A stretch of DNA of 33,931 nucleotides from an uncultured Clostridia bacterium. Lineage in GTDB: Bacteria; Bacillota; Clostridia; Saccharofermentanales; Saccharofermentanaceae. Below the pieces are notes generated by a model. That model was given only the letters and a program-made list of their open reading frames with translations. It had not been told where the DNA came from and did not search any database. The translations under genes and the position numbers were made by a program. Each line of letters starts with the position of its first letter. Position 1 is the stretch's first letter. Positions 16,457 to 23,710 of the stretch are shown here, in pieces. Where the stretch lies: the NCBI GenBank assembly GCA_947303255.1, contig CAMYXL010000033.1, positions 1 through 33,931 of the forward strand, in the 5' to 3' direction.

Positions 16457-17066
16457 CTTTGATCTCCTTCCTGATGCTGTCGATTATCTTTTTGAAGACT
16501 TCGTCTCTGTCATTGGAAGTATTGTATATCTTAAATCCGTGATTGGCGAGTTGCTCGTACATCTCCTTGTTATATGACACGGCTTCTTCGGAAACTTCTT
16601 TAAGTTCTTCATCACTTAAGTTATATGTCCAGTCTTTCTCCGTATCATGTTTTCGAAAATCAGCAAAGAATTCTTCTGCGGTCTTATCACATTGAACCAG
16701 ACCAATTTGAATAAACTTATCATTAATGCCGTATGCTCTAAGGATCGACCCGATCTTTTCAAAGTCGTAATAAGCACCTTCAAGAACAAAGTTATTACCG
16801 TCGACCGCACCGTGACTGTAGCTTTCCAGACCGCGTCCGTCAGAAGACGAGAACAGTCCGAGATAATGACCTATGAACGGAGCTATGTTCTCTGTTGTCT
16901 TATCCCTGTCCCAGTTAAGTCTGATGTCCAGTTGCGGGTAAGCATTCTGAAACACCGCAACAAGCTTATCGATGCTTATAACGAAAAAACCGAATTCGTC
17001 ATGGAGCATCTTTGCCAGCGTCGATTTACCGGATCTGCTGGGACCTGCGATAATTATGTTCTTCAT
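16446..17066 (-). CDS. P-loop kinase or ATPase of the AAA/adenylate-kinase-like group
   Basis: This 206-residue protein begins with a Walker A loop, IIAGPSRSGKSTLAKML (residues 4-20). The remainder has the build of small P-loop kinases: a lid-like helical region, ENIAPFIGHYL and a conserved LEGAYYDF stretch. It may phosphorylate a small metabolite, but the substrate is unknown. The start has GAAGGAAA. Its last 11 bases overlap the start of the esterase gene, so the two are likely translated together. Confidence 0.8.
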   Translation of the reverse strand: MKNIIIAGPSRSGKSTLAKMLHDEFGFFVISIDKLVAVFQNAYPQLDIRLNWDRDKTTENIAPFIGHYLGLFSSSDGRGLESYSHGAVDGNNFVLEGAYYDFEKIGSILRAYGINDKFIQIGLVQCDKTAEEFFADFRKHDTEKDWTYNLSDEELKEVSEEAVSYNKEMYEQLANHGFKIYNTSNDRDEVFKKIIDSIRKEIKDVH

Positions 17067-17077
17067 ATATTTCCTTC

Positions 17078-17524
17078 TTACTCAAAAGTAATCCTATAAC
17101 TGCACTTGTCGCTTCCGCCGAGAATAGTGGTCATCTGCTCGAGCTCGAATTTCCTATTAGGCACAAGATCTTTGAATACACAGATCATACTCTCCTTTGA
17201 GCATGCACACAAACGCGGTGAAGTGATCCTCGCATCTGTCCTCAGCGGGCAATCGCAACTTGTAAAGATCAACTCATACACTTTGCCCGGTTCAATGACT
17301 TTGCCGTCGACATTCTTTCTCTCATGAACTCTTGTAAAGAACTTATCGAGGTCACCTTCACACTCATCAAAAAGCCCTCTGTAAAGATACTTAAGTGCAT
17401 CCTTTGAGCATCTTCTCGCGCACCCTGAAAAGAGCCTTGAACACTCTTCTGTACTCAACTTATCAAGACCCTCTTCAAGAGCCGTAAACCAATCAGCGAA
17501 AAAACCGTTCAATTCGTTTCCCAT
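17078..17524 (-). CDS. Cysteine-rich protein of unknown function
   Basis: This protein has 148 residues, with nine cysteines in total. They include CARRCS, DECEGD, SCDCPLR and LCACS, the last two within the C-terminal half, followed by CSYRITF at the end. The layout is reminiscent of DUF6144 and of L-2-amino-thiazoline-4-carboxylic-acid-hydrolase-like proteins, which share a closing Cys-x-Tyr strand, but I do not firmly recognise it. Metal or Fe-S binding is possible and not shown. ATG at 17524 is preferred over GTG at 17533 because GTGAGA precedes it. It lies between a coupled gene pair and the kinase in the nine-gene run. Confidence 0.6.
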   Translation of the reverse strand: MGNELNGFFADWFTALEEGLDKLSTEECSRLFSGCARRCSKDALKYLYRGLFDECEGDLDKFFTRVHERKNVDGKVIEPGKVYELIFTSCDCPLRTDARITSPRLCACSKESMICVFKDLVPNRKFELEQMTTILGGSDKCSYRITFE

Positions 17525-17533
17525 TTTTCTCAC

Positions 17534-17980
17534 TTAAACTATTATCCTGATAACAGGCTGATCAAAATCAGCATTCTCGTCAAGTCCCTGTCCCTCACGG
17601 ATCTTCCAGAAACGAAGAGTAAATGATCCCACTGGTTTTAATTCCGGAGCCATCTGACTGCCGTCATCATATGATGCAAAGATCACGAAGTGTTCGTCAG
17701 GAAATTTTTCCTTCATCTGGTCTTTCCAACTCTTCATGATACCGACAGTTTTTTCATACATCACCGTAAGATTACCGTCTGAAACATAAACCTCGTTTCC
17801 GTCCCATTCATCCCAGGAAAGATCGCTGTCTTCTTTTATTCGAAAACATCCGTTGATCACTCTGTAGTACACTCTTCCGAACTGATCTTTTTTCCTCTCG
17901 ATATCGTATCCTGAGATCGGAGAAATACCGTCAGTACTCAGTTCACCAAAAAGTTCTTTGGCACTCTCATTAAAAATCAT
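17534..17980 (-). CDS. Conserved-type hypothetical protein, coupled to DUF6054
   Basis: This soluble protein of 148 residues has mixed strands and no signal peptide. I do not recognise its family. Visible features are an acidic, Trp-containing segment (LSWDEWDGNEVYV), a basic region with KEKFPDEHF and a C-terminal FTLRFWKIREG strand. The correct start is 17980, since the 41 codons upstream in frame lie wholly inside the DUF6054 gene and are out of its frame. With that start the two genes overlap by 11 bases (17970-17980), and the AGAGG inside the upstream gene serves as the ribosome binding site. Confidence 0.7.
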   Translation of the reverse strand: MIFNESAKELFGELSTDGISPISGYDIERKKDQFGRVYYRVINGCFRIKEDSDLSWDEWDGNEVYVSDGNLTVMYEKTVGIMKSWKDQMKEKFPDEHFVIFASYDDGSQMAPELKPVGSFTLRFWKIREGQGLDENADFDQPVIRIIV

Positions 17981-18332
17981 CGATCCTGCTTCCTCTGTTT
18001 GTCGAAGTAAAACCGAATTCAGTAACAAGAACTTCCGCAGCCATATCTGCAAAATCAAGATTGGCTCCGAGACTAATGTTGAATAATCCTTCTCCGCCGC
18101 CATATCCGACTACAGATGCTTTGCTTCCGCCCGAAACATTTTCGAGGATGACAGTAAGTGCCGCATAGCTGCTGTTTCTGAAAAAGTATTTCTCAATGCA
18201 GATAACAAACGCATCTTTCCCGACAGGGTTAGCTATTACACCCACGCCTTCACATTTTGCAGATATACTGTTTGAGATCTCGTAAAAGTTCTTTATTGGT
18301 TCTTTTCTATTAAAATAACCGACTTCAGCCAT
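17970..18332 (-). CDS. DUF6054 family protein
   Basis: This 120-residue protein resembles DUF6054, a small family of unknown role found in Firmicutes. It begins with MAEVGYF, has a central run of strands (AFVICIEKYFFRN and YAALTVILENVSG), then a glycine-rich turn (SVVGYGGGEGLFN), and ends with a helix predicted from ADMAAEVL. It is soluble. The start has GAGGATAGG. It follows the lipoprotein gene by 23 bases and is probably cotranscribed, then overlaps the next gene by 11 bases. Confidence 0.8.
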   Translation of the reverse strand: MAEVGYFNRKEPIKNFYEISNSISAKCEGVGVIANPVGKDAFVICIEKYFFRNSSYAALTVILENVSGGSKASVVGYGGGEGLFNISLGANLDFADMAAEVLVTEFGFTSTNRGSRIDDF

Positions 18333-18355
18333 TTTCCTATCCTCATGTATTATTA

Positions 18356-19195
18356 CTATTCACCTGTAAACATCATATAAGAATTTTCCAGATTACTCAA
18401 CGATATCTCATTAAACCAACATAAATACACTTCGTCTGTAGAAGATGACTCATAATCATTAAGCAACTGATCATATGCATCCTCACTGATCTCATTTCCT
18501 TCAGCATCAAAATATGAGTATGTGACTTCTCCCGCTTCATCAGGAACGCCCTTATACCAGAATAAAACTTCAAATACCAAAGTGTTATCGACCAGTGACA
18601 ATAAGCCATAATAATGATGTGCACCGCCTGACAATCCATAAGATACGATATTCCGACAAATATACTTATTCCCGATATCATCCTGATAGAATTCGAACGG
18701 ATCATTGTACGGTATTATCATCAGATCAGGACAATCAGACATATTGGTTACGGGACCTTTGTACTCATATTCAAGTTCTTCCAGATCTCCGTCCTCTGTC
18801 ACCTCAAACAACATCAATTTCGTAACAGGTCCGTTATTAAAACTTGCTACCTTTAGTAACTCGAGATATCCGTCACTGTCCAGATCGGTTACCGCATAGT
18901 CAAAGTACCAGTCTTCAACCATTTCGTCAGTCTCGGCAAACGGATGATCTGCGGACCTTTCCCAGGTTTCTTTATTATCGAAAAGCACCTGAAGCTGCCA
19001 TGAATACTCATCGTCTGCTATAGTTTCGTTTAATGTGGTTTCGGAGCTGTTCTCCGTAAGAACTGTTTCTTCAGATATTTTCTCAACAGTTGATTCCGAA
19101 GTTGATTCTTCAATCTTTGCCTCATCAGAAACAACGTTGCTACATCCTGCGAGCACACCAACAAGAAGCGCGCACGCCAAAATAGATTTTTTCAT
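18356..19195 (-). CDS. Lipoprotein of unknown function
   Basis: This is a 279-residue exported lipoprotein with a signal peptide ending in the lipobox LAGC (Cys18). A Ser/Thr/Glu-rich tether follows to about residue 60. The folded part contains DLDSDGYLELL, a calcium-loop or FG-GAP-like element of the kind found in repeats of extracellular binding proteins. The remaining segments alternate strands and loops without a domain I can name. GAGGTAGG upstream supports the start. It is the first gene of the nine-gene run to 14169, and its promoter has an extended -10 (19232-19240). Confidence 0.85.
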   Translation of the reverse strand: MKKSILACALLVGVLAGCSNVVSDEAKIEESTSESTVEKISEETVLTENSSETTLNETIADDEYSWQLQVLFDNKETWERSADHPFAETDEMVEDWYFDYAVTDLDSDGYLELLKVASFNNGPVTKLMLFEVTEDGDLEELEYEYKGPVTNMSDCPDLMIIPYNDPFEFYQDDIGNKYICRNIVSYGLSGGAHHYYGLLSLVDNTLVFEVLFWYKGVPDEAGEVTYSYFDAEGNEISEDAYDQLLNDYESSSTDEVYLCWFNEISLSNLENSYMMFTGE

Positions 19196-19231
19196 ATGTA
19201 CCTACCTCTTTTATTCCTCTTATTCGAAAAC

Positions 19232-19240
19232 ATTATACCA
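19232..19240 (-). promoter_or_regulatory. Extended -10 promoter for the nine-gene run
   Basis: On the minus strand TGGTATAAT matches the extended -10 (TGnTATAAT). The -35 is poor, which extended -10 promoters tolerate. It is 37 bases before the lipoprotein start codon. Confidence 0.55.
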
Positions 19241-19312
19241 ATAATCTCGAAAAATTTAAGAGCAGAGCATAGGCAACGCATATTCAGATCATCCTCGTCT
19301 ATGAAATATGTG

Positions 19313-19318
19313 TATAAT
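19313..19318 (+). promoter_or_regulatory. Possible -10 element for the HAD phosphatase gene
   Basis: A TATAAT lies 40 bases before the start at 19358. The -35 is not convincing. Confidence 0.35.
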
Positions 19319-19357
19319 CACAAGTGTAGATCTTTTTCGAGAGGTATATGAAATATT

Positions 19358-19951
19358 ATGATCAAAAATGTAGTGCTCGACATGGGAAACGTTCTTTTGG
19401 ATTTTGACCCGGACGTTAGTTTAAATAAATTCTGTTCTTCTGACGAGGAGAAAGAATGCATCAGAAAAGAACTGTTCAAAGGTCCTGAATGGAAGCTGGG
19501 CGACAAAGGCGACATCAAGGATAAGGACAGATTCGACCTTGTAAAAGTCAGAGTTCCGGAGAAGTATCACGAGGCATTACGTAACTGCGCCGACAAGTGG
19601 ACCATCTGCATGAATCCGCTGAGCGGAGCAAAAGAATTCTGCGAGAAAGTAAAGGAAGAAGGCTACGGCATCTACGTTCTGTCAAATGCCAGCGATGCCT
19701 TTTACGAGTATTTCCCGAGACTTTTGCCATTGGATTTCTTTAACGGAGTATTTGTTTCCTCCGACTATAAGATGCTCAAACCTGACGTTGAAATATTCAA
19801 GACTTTCCTTAACAAATATGATCTAAAGGCCGATGAATGTCTGTTCGTCGATGACATGGAAGAAAATGTTATTGGCGCACAAAAAGCCGGAATGAACACC
19901 ATCTGTTTCAAAGGTGATTATGAGGAAGTCCTCACTCGAATGAAGAAATGA
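19358..19951 (+). CDS. HAD-IA family phosphatase (YihX-like)
   Basis: This 197-residue protein has the DMGNVLLDFDP motif I of the subgroup that includes alpha-D-glucose-1-phosphate phosphatase, a D-x-G-N-V form with nucleophile Asp8. Motif II is VLSNAS, motif III MLKPDVEIF and motif IV FVDDMEENVIGA. The spacing and length fit the family. A sugar-phosphate substrate is likely but not proven. Upstream GAGAGG is adequate. It stands alone, divergent from the lipoprotein gene. Confidence 0.9.
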   Translation: MIKNVVLDMGNVLLDFDPDVSLNKFCSSDEEKECIRKELFKGPEWKLGDKGDIKDKDRFDLVKVRVPEKYHEALRNCADKWTICMNPLSGAKEFCEKVKEEGYGIYVLSNASDAFYEYFPRLLPLDFFNGVFVSSDYKMLKPDVEIFKTFLNKYDLKADECLFVDDMEENVIGAQKAGMNTICFKGDYEEVLTRMKK

Positions 19952-20039
19952 TTTGATAAGATATCCGTTCTTTGACTAATGGTGTAACATTAATATGTAG
20001 TTATCCTTTCCACTTGTTCATCAGAGAGGGGCATTACCA

Positions 20040-20210
20040 TTGAAACGTCTGGTCATTCTACAACTCATAGGTTGTCTCTTGTTCACGGGATTTGTTGTCC
20101 TTATGTATGTCTTGGGAATCTTCTCACCATTAAGCGTTATAATCTTGTACCTGATAATGGGTCTTTGTAATATCGTAAACGCACGCAATATAAGGAAATG
20201 TACGCGATGA
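20040..20210 (+). CDS. Small two-helix membrane protein (56 aa)
   Basis: A short frame too small for usual ORF lists runs from TTG at 20040 to TGA at 20210. The start has GAGAGGGG (20023-20030) nine bases upstream, a very strong site. The product is strongly hydrophobic: residues 4-28 and 31-46 form two membrane segments separated by SPLS, and the C-terminus is basic (NARNIRKCTR). A possible sigma-A promoter lies upstream (TTGACT about 19973, TATGTA about 19995). The reading frame has no counterpart on the minus strand that I believe. It is immediately followed by a 12-codon frame starting at 20207 (ATGA overlap). No function is proposed. Confidence 0.6.
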   Translation: MKRLVILQLIGCLLFTGFVVLMYVLGIFSPLSVIILYLIMGLCNIVNARNIRKCTR

Positions 20211-20253
20211 AGAAAAAGATCAAGAGCGCCGAAGCAGCTCATTGATCATGTTT

Positions 20254-21012
20254 TCAACCTATACAGGATTCAGGTCCCTTATAACGAGTCTTTCCGACGG
20301 ATCCCTTGCCATATTCGATTGCATCTTTCGGACACTGATTAATACATCCCATGCAATGGGTACAGTTCTTTCCCCATACAGGCTTCTTATCGTTCATGCT
20401 GATATTGGCGAGCGGACATACCTTGACGCATTTTCCGCATGAGATACACGCATCAGTTGCCTTGAACTTCTTTGCCTTCATGAAGCCCTTGTAGTAAACA
20501 TCCCTGACCCATTTGGTCATCGCATATTCAAACGACTTGATGACTTTATCGTCTGTCTTCTCTCCGTTCTTGATCATACCTGCGATCTTATCGATATCAG
20601 GGATCGCATCATTAACGATCTTTTTGTTCTCTTCAATACTCTGCATCTTAAAAAGTGCGATGTAGTTCTGCGGCATAGCTACCTGTGCAGCGCCCACGTA
20701 CTCTAATCCCTTTTTCTCACAAAGCTCCGAACATACTCTCGGAGAAATACCCATGGAAACGGCGCATGTTACGATGAAAAAAGCTCTGGCGCCCTTCGGA
20801 AAAGTTGCTGACTCTATAAACTCCGTCATTGATCTTGCAGGAGCCGACATATATGAAGGACAAGCGAAAACATACACACCTTCATCAGTGAACGTCGGTG
20901 TCTTTTTCTCCTTCGTATAAGTTGTTACGTCGATTGCCTCCTGATCGATTGATCTAGCGATTCGCTCAGCTACGAATCTGCTGTTTCCTGTACCTGAAAA
21001 ATAAAAAACCAT
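20254..21012 (-). CDS. EFR1 family ferrodoxin (flavodoxin + 2[4Fe-4S])
   Basis: This 252-residue protein joins a flavodoxin-like domain (about 1-160) to a bacterial ferredoxin domain. The flavodoxin half starts with the FMN phosphate loop FYFSGTGNSRF (residues 3-13) and has the CPSYMSAPAR turn. The ferredoxin half has two cysteine sets: CISCGKCVKVCP and CTHCMGCINQCP. The two clusters and the FMN site indicate a soluble electron carrier. Such EFR1 proteins occur in many Clostridia. Here it follows the bilin-reductase-like gene with no gap: its start is immediately after that gene's stop, and its AGAGGA site lies in that gene's last codons. It is the obvious electron donor for that enzyme. Confidence 0.92.
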   Translation of the reverse strand: MVFYFSGTGNSRFVAERIARSIDQEAIDVTTYTKEKKTPTFTDEGVYVFACPSYMSAPARSMTEFIESATFPKGARAFFIVTCAVSMGISPRVCSELCEKKGLEYVGAAQVAMPQNYIALFKMQSIEENKKIVNDAIPDIDKIAGMIKNGEKTDDKVIKSFEYAMTKWVRDVYYKGFMKAKKFKATDACISCGKCVKVCPLANISMNDKKPVWGKNCTHCMGCINQCPKDAIEYGKGSVGKTRYKGPESCIG

Positions 21013-21678
21013 TTAATCCTCTCTTCTCTTAATTGGCATTATCACTCTCTCCATGAACACCCTTGCTCCATCCCTTTTCAATAACATGTTGAGTGTCTTG
21101 CTCGAAGGATTACCCTCTACTATCATTCTCTCCCTAAAACTTCTGAGTTTATCTTCGTACTCAGGAACGATCTTTGCTTCACTTACCGATCCGAGATAAG
21201 CCTTGATGGAATCCAGCGCCATCTCAGTAAGCTTATCCTCTTCCCCCGATTTGATAAGCGAATACGGCCTTCTCTCCTTGATATACCAATTTTCTTTCTC
21301 GGCATAATCAGGAAGAAAACCCCACTTATCGTATACTTCCTTAAGCGAATGGTCAATAAGATCTTCCTCACCGCATCCGTAATACTCTACAAATACGCAG
21401 CGTTTCTTCTTCATGCTCATTGCATCGATAAGAAGATACGGAAGGTTCACCACTTCTGACGGCATAAACGACATGGTAATAAGCTCCATGCCCATCTTGG
21501 TAGTGGTATGCATCATCATCACATGACCGTATCCGACAATATTATATTGGTCCACGCGGAAACGCATGAGCGGCAACAAAGCCGGATACTTCATGTTGGT
21601 ATACTCGTCCTCCGGAAGAAGGACAGCATTACTCTTTAACAATATATCTGACGCTTGCTTCTTAAGTTCGCTTATCAT
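21013..21678 (-). CDS. Distant ferredoxin-dependent bilin reductase-like protein (HY2/PcyA superfamily)
   Basis: This 221-residue soluble protein aligns with the family as I remember it. Residues 64-85 align without gaps to the PcyA segment around its active site: PcyA Pro93, Leu99-Pro100 and Asp105 correspond to Pro73, Leu79-Pro80 and Asp85. PcyA His88 is Thr68 here and Glu76 is not kept, so it would not be a PcyA with the same chemistry; the catalytic Asp is kept. The C-terminal NPSSKTLNMLLKRDGARVFMER resembles the DPA-ML-G-W-ER end of bilin reductases, and the length (221 against about 230-250) fits. The start overlaps the upstream stop by 4 bases. Known bilin reductases take electrons from ferredoxin, and the next gene encodes one. 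The substrate is unknown, and an unrelated fold is possible. Confidence 0.5.
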   Translation of the reverse strand: MISELKKQASDILLKSNAVLLPEDEYTNMKYPALLPLMRFRVDQYNIVGYGHVMMMHTTTKMGMELITMSFMPSEVVNLPYLLIDAMSMKKKRCVFVEYYGCGEEDLIDHSLKEVYDKWGFLPDYAEKENWYIKERRPYSLIKSGEEDKLTEMALDSIKAYLGSVSEAKIVPEYEDKLRSFRERMIVEGNPSSKTLNMLLKRDGARVFMERVIMPIKRRED

Positions 21679-22520
21679 TTGGCAAAACTCTTTTTGATGT
21701 ACTCTGCAAAGCTCATATCGCCTACTTCAGTGTCACCCACCATATCATGTGTAAGTGTCCACTTCGAGAAACGGATGATAGCTTCCTTGCCGTTTTTCTT
21801 AAGTTTATTAACGAACGCCAGCATATCAAAGATCGCAGGCGAAGCTCTCTTTATTACAGGCTCCTTGCCTGCTGCCTCAAAGCACATCTTGGCGATCTCT
21901 TCGTACGTATATTTTTCCTTGCCTCCGACAGAATACGTCTTATTCTCATCGGTCATGTGCTCGACTATAAACTTTGCGAAGTCTTCCGTGGAAACGATAT
22001 TAGCATAAACCGGATCTTTACCGAGAAGAGTTACCTTGCCCTTCTCGATCATCGGCTTAAATACTTTGATGATGTCATAGAAATATCCCGTAGGACGATG
22101 AATAACATATGTAAGTCCGCTCTTCTTAAGTTCCTCTTCGAAAAGGTATTTTGCATGCACCATCGGAACATCAGGAGCAGAATCAGCCTTAATAACTGAA
22201 ATATATACGAAGTTCTTAACTCCCGCCTTCTTAGCTTCATTAAGAAGATTTAAGTTGCCCTGAAAGTCAATGTCGTAATTACTTATCGTAGCAGATCCCT
22301 TGGTAAGACCGACAGTTGTGATGAGCGCATCAGCGCCGTCACATACTCCCTCAAGAGTCTTTGGATCAGTTACGTCTATCTTCTTGAATTCGAATCCGGA
22401 TGTGATCCCGATATCCCTCTGAGCCATATCAAGAGCTACTACTTCGTGCCCGTGACCGATCAGTTCCCTAAATACATCAGCACCCAAATTACCATATGCT
22501 CCGGCCAAAACAACCTTCAT
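21675..22520 (-). CDS. NAD(P)-binding atypical SDR (NmrA/divinyl-reductase-like)
   Basis: This 281-residue protein has an N-terminal Rossmann glycine motif GAYGNLG (residues 7-13). A VTDPKTLEGVCDGADALITTVG element and the VYISVI-AKYLFEEEL helix place it in the atypical SDR group. The late segment GKEPVIKRASPAIFDMLAFVNKL resembles the matching part of 8-vinyl reductases (BciA/DVR) of chlorophyll synthesis, but other atypical SDRs share it, so this is only a hint. The start at 22520 is chosen because GGAGGTG lies five bases upstream; the longer frame to 22550 has no ribosome binding site. It overlaps the bilin-reductase-like gene by 4 bases (21675-21678). It is expected to use NAD(P)H on a small substrate. 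Confidence 0.85.
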   Translation of the reverse strand: MKVVLAGAYGNLGADVFRELIGHGHEVVALDMAQRDIGITSGFEFKKIDVTDPKTLEGVCDGADALITTVGLTKGSATISNYDIDFQGNLNLLNEAKKAGVKNFVYISVIKADSAPDVPMVHAKYLFEEELKKSGLTYVIHRPTGYFYDIIKVFKPMIEKGKVTLLGKDPVYANIVSTEDFAKFIVEHMTDENKTYSVGGKEKYTYEEIAKMCFEAAGKEPVIKRASPAIFDMLAFVNKLKKNGKEAIIRFSKWTLTHDMVGDTEVGDMSFAEYIKKSFAK

Positions 22521-22566
22521 ACGTTCACCTCCAAACGAAATCACCTTCAATACAAGTATTATACCG

Positions 22567-22995
22567 CTAATTCTTTAGGCAGTTATAACGAACTGCGCTG
22601 CCATCAGGATATTCAACGATCTCTTTCTCATCCGTAAATCCGCATTTACGATAAAACTCTATCGAGTCATCATCAGTCTGCGCCTTAAGGCTCCGGATGC
22701 CCTCAGATTCCATCACCTGCTCTATCATTAGTCTACCTGCTCCCTGACCGCGATAACGTGTAGAAACGGCAATTCCGACGATCTCAGGCACATCCCCCGA
22801 TTTATCCATGATCATCATTCCGATCTTTTGCTTGGAATCCTCACATACATAGATCTTCAAAGACGGATCAGAGAAGTACTGTTCCATCTTCGCACGGTAT
22901 TTTTCGAAAGTCGGAAGATACATGCAGGGCGCATATATATTGAATGCCTCCTCCGAGAATAACCAATCCTTATCGTTACATAGCAATACTTTCAT
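22567..22995 (-). CDS. GNAT family N-acetyltransferase
   Basis: This 142-residue single-domain GNAT has VSTRYRGQGAGRLMIEQV, with the R-G-Q-G-A-G acetyl-CoA loop, and DSIEFYRKCGF motif B. The N-terminus, DWLFSEEAFNIYAPCMY, contains aromatic and acidic residues that probably form the acceptor site, whose ligand is unknown. GGGTGAAAT supports the start. It lies 46 bases before the SDR gene on the same strand and is probably the first gene of that operon, divergent from the ECF sigma gene. Confidence 0.86.
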   Translation of the reverse strand: MKVLLCNDKDWLFSEEAFNIYAPCMYLPTFEKYRAKMEQYFSDPSLKIYVCEDSKQKIGMMIMDKSGDVPEIVGIAVSTRYRGQGAGRLMIEQVMESEGIRSLKAQTDDDSIEFYRKCGFTDEKEIVEYPDGSAVRYNCLKN

Positions 22996-23075
22996 ATTTC
23001 ACCCGCATCACTTGATACTGATATTTTATCATTGCCTGTACAAAACAATAAGGATGAAAAAAATTATATGCAGAC

Positions 23076-23101
23076 TGTAACATCCGAATATAAAACTCGT
23101 C
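23076..23101 (+). promoter_or_regulatory. ECF-type promoter, probably autoregulatory
   Basis: TGTAAC (23076-23081) followed after 16 bases by CGTC (23098-23101) matches the -35/-10 pattern of ECF sigma promoters (for example TGAAAC-N16-CGTA for SigW). It is 51 bases before the sigma gene start. It is not a sigma-A promoter. The sigma factor should therefore transcribe its own operon. Confidence 0.6.
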
Positions 23102-23152
23102 TATATTTTTAAGATTGATATAATGAAAGAGGAAATATCGGGGAGAAAGCTA

Positions 23153-23710
23153 ATGGAAGATAGCGCGATAATCGAACTGTATTTTGACAGAGACGAAGAT
23201 GCCATCAATCAGACTGACATCAAGTATGGTTCATACTGCAACACGATAACTTACAACATTCTTCATGATTATCACGACAGTGAAGAATGCAGGAATGACA
23301 CGTATTTCAAGCTTTGGAATACGATCCCTCCTACACGCCCTCTGCACTTTAAGGCATTCATCGCCAGGATCGCCAGAAATCTCGCGATAGACCTATACGA
23401 CAAAAAGCACGCCTATAAAAGAGGTGGTGCTTCAGTCGAGGTTGCACTCGACGAACTGGAAGAATGCTTAAGCACATCTTCAAATCCATACGAAGCAGAA
23501 GATCAGGTCGTAACAGATTGTCTTAACGCCTTCCTAAGAACCCTCAGCGAAGAATCCAGATTCATGTTCGTACGACGATACTGGTATATGGATACGACAG
23601 TTCAGATCGCGTCTTTGATGAACATCAAAGAGAGTAAGGTCCGCGTAACTCTTATGAGGACCAGAGACAGGCTTCGTTCATTTCTGGCAAAGGAGGGTAT
23701 CAGAATATGA
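23153..23710 (+). CDS. ECF-type RNA polymerase sigma factor
   Basis: This is a 185-residue sigma-70 family factor of the ECF group. Region 2 is near residues 20-90 (HDSEECRNDTYFKLWN, FKAFIARIARNLAIDLY), and region 4 is about 120-180 (ALRTLSEESRFMFVRRYWY and the IKESKVRVTLMRTRDRLR recognition helix). The start is placed at 23153, where GGGGAG lies seven bases upstream, not at 23123 where there is no site. It directs RNA polymerase to a promoter set not yet known. It overlaps the next gene by 4 bases (ATGA), the usual arrangement with an anti-sigma partner. Confidence 0.92.
   Translation: MEDSAIIELYFDRDEDAINQTDIKYGSYCNTITYNILHDYHDSEECRNDTYFKLWNTIPPTRPLHFKAFIARIARNLAIDLYDKKHAYKRGGASVEVALDELEECLSTSSNPYEAEDQVVTDCLNAFLRTLSEESRFMFVRRYWYMDTTVQIASLMNIKESKVRVTLMRTRDRLRSFLAKEGIRI

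Noticed and set aside
17534..18103. 189-codon version of the protein coupled to DUF6054
   Set aside because: The first 41 codons lie in the DUF6054 gene and look like a random frame; a start with a site exists at 17980.
20207..20245. 12-codon frame after the 56-aa protein
   Set aside because: Too short to support as a gene; kept only as an observation in the related finding.
20254..22520. The three-gene operon as the known bilirubin reductase (BilR) system
   Set aside because: BilR is an old-yellow-enzyme-type flavoprotein, and no such protein is in the operon.
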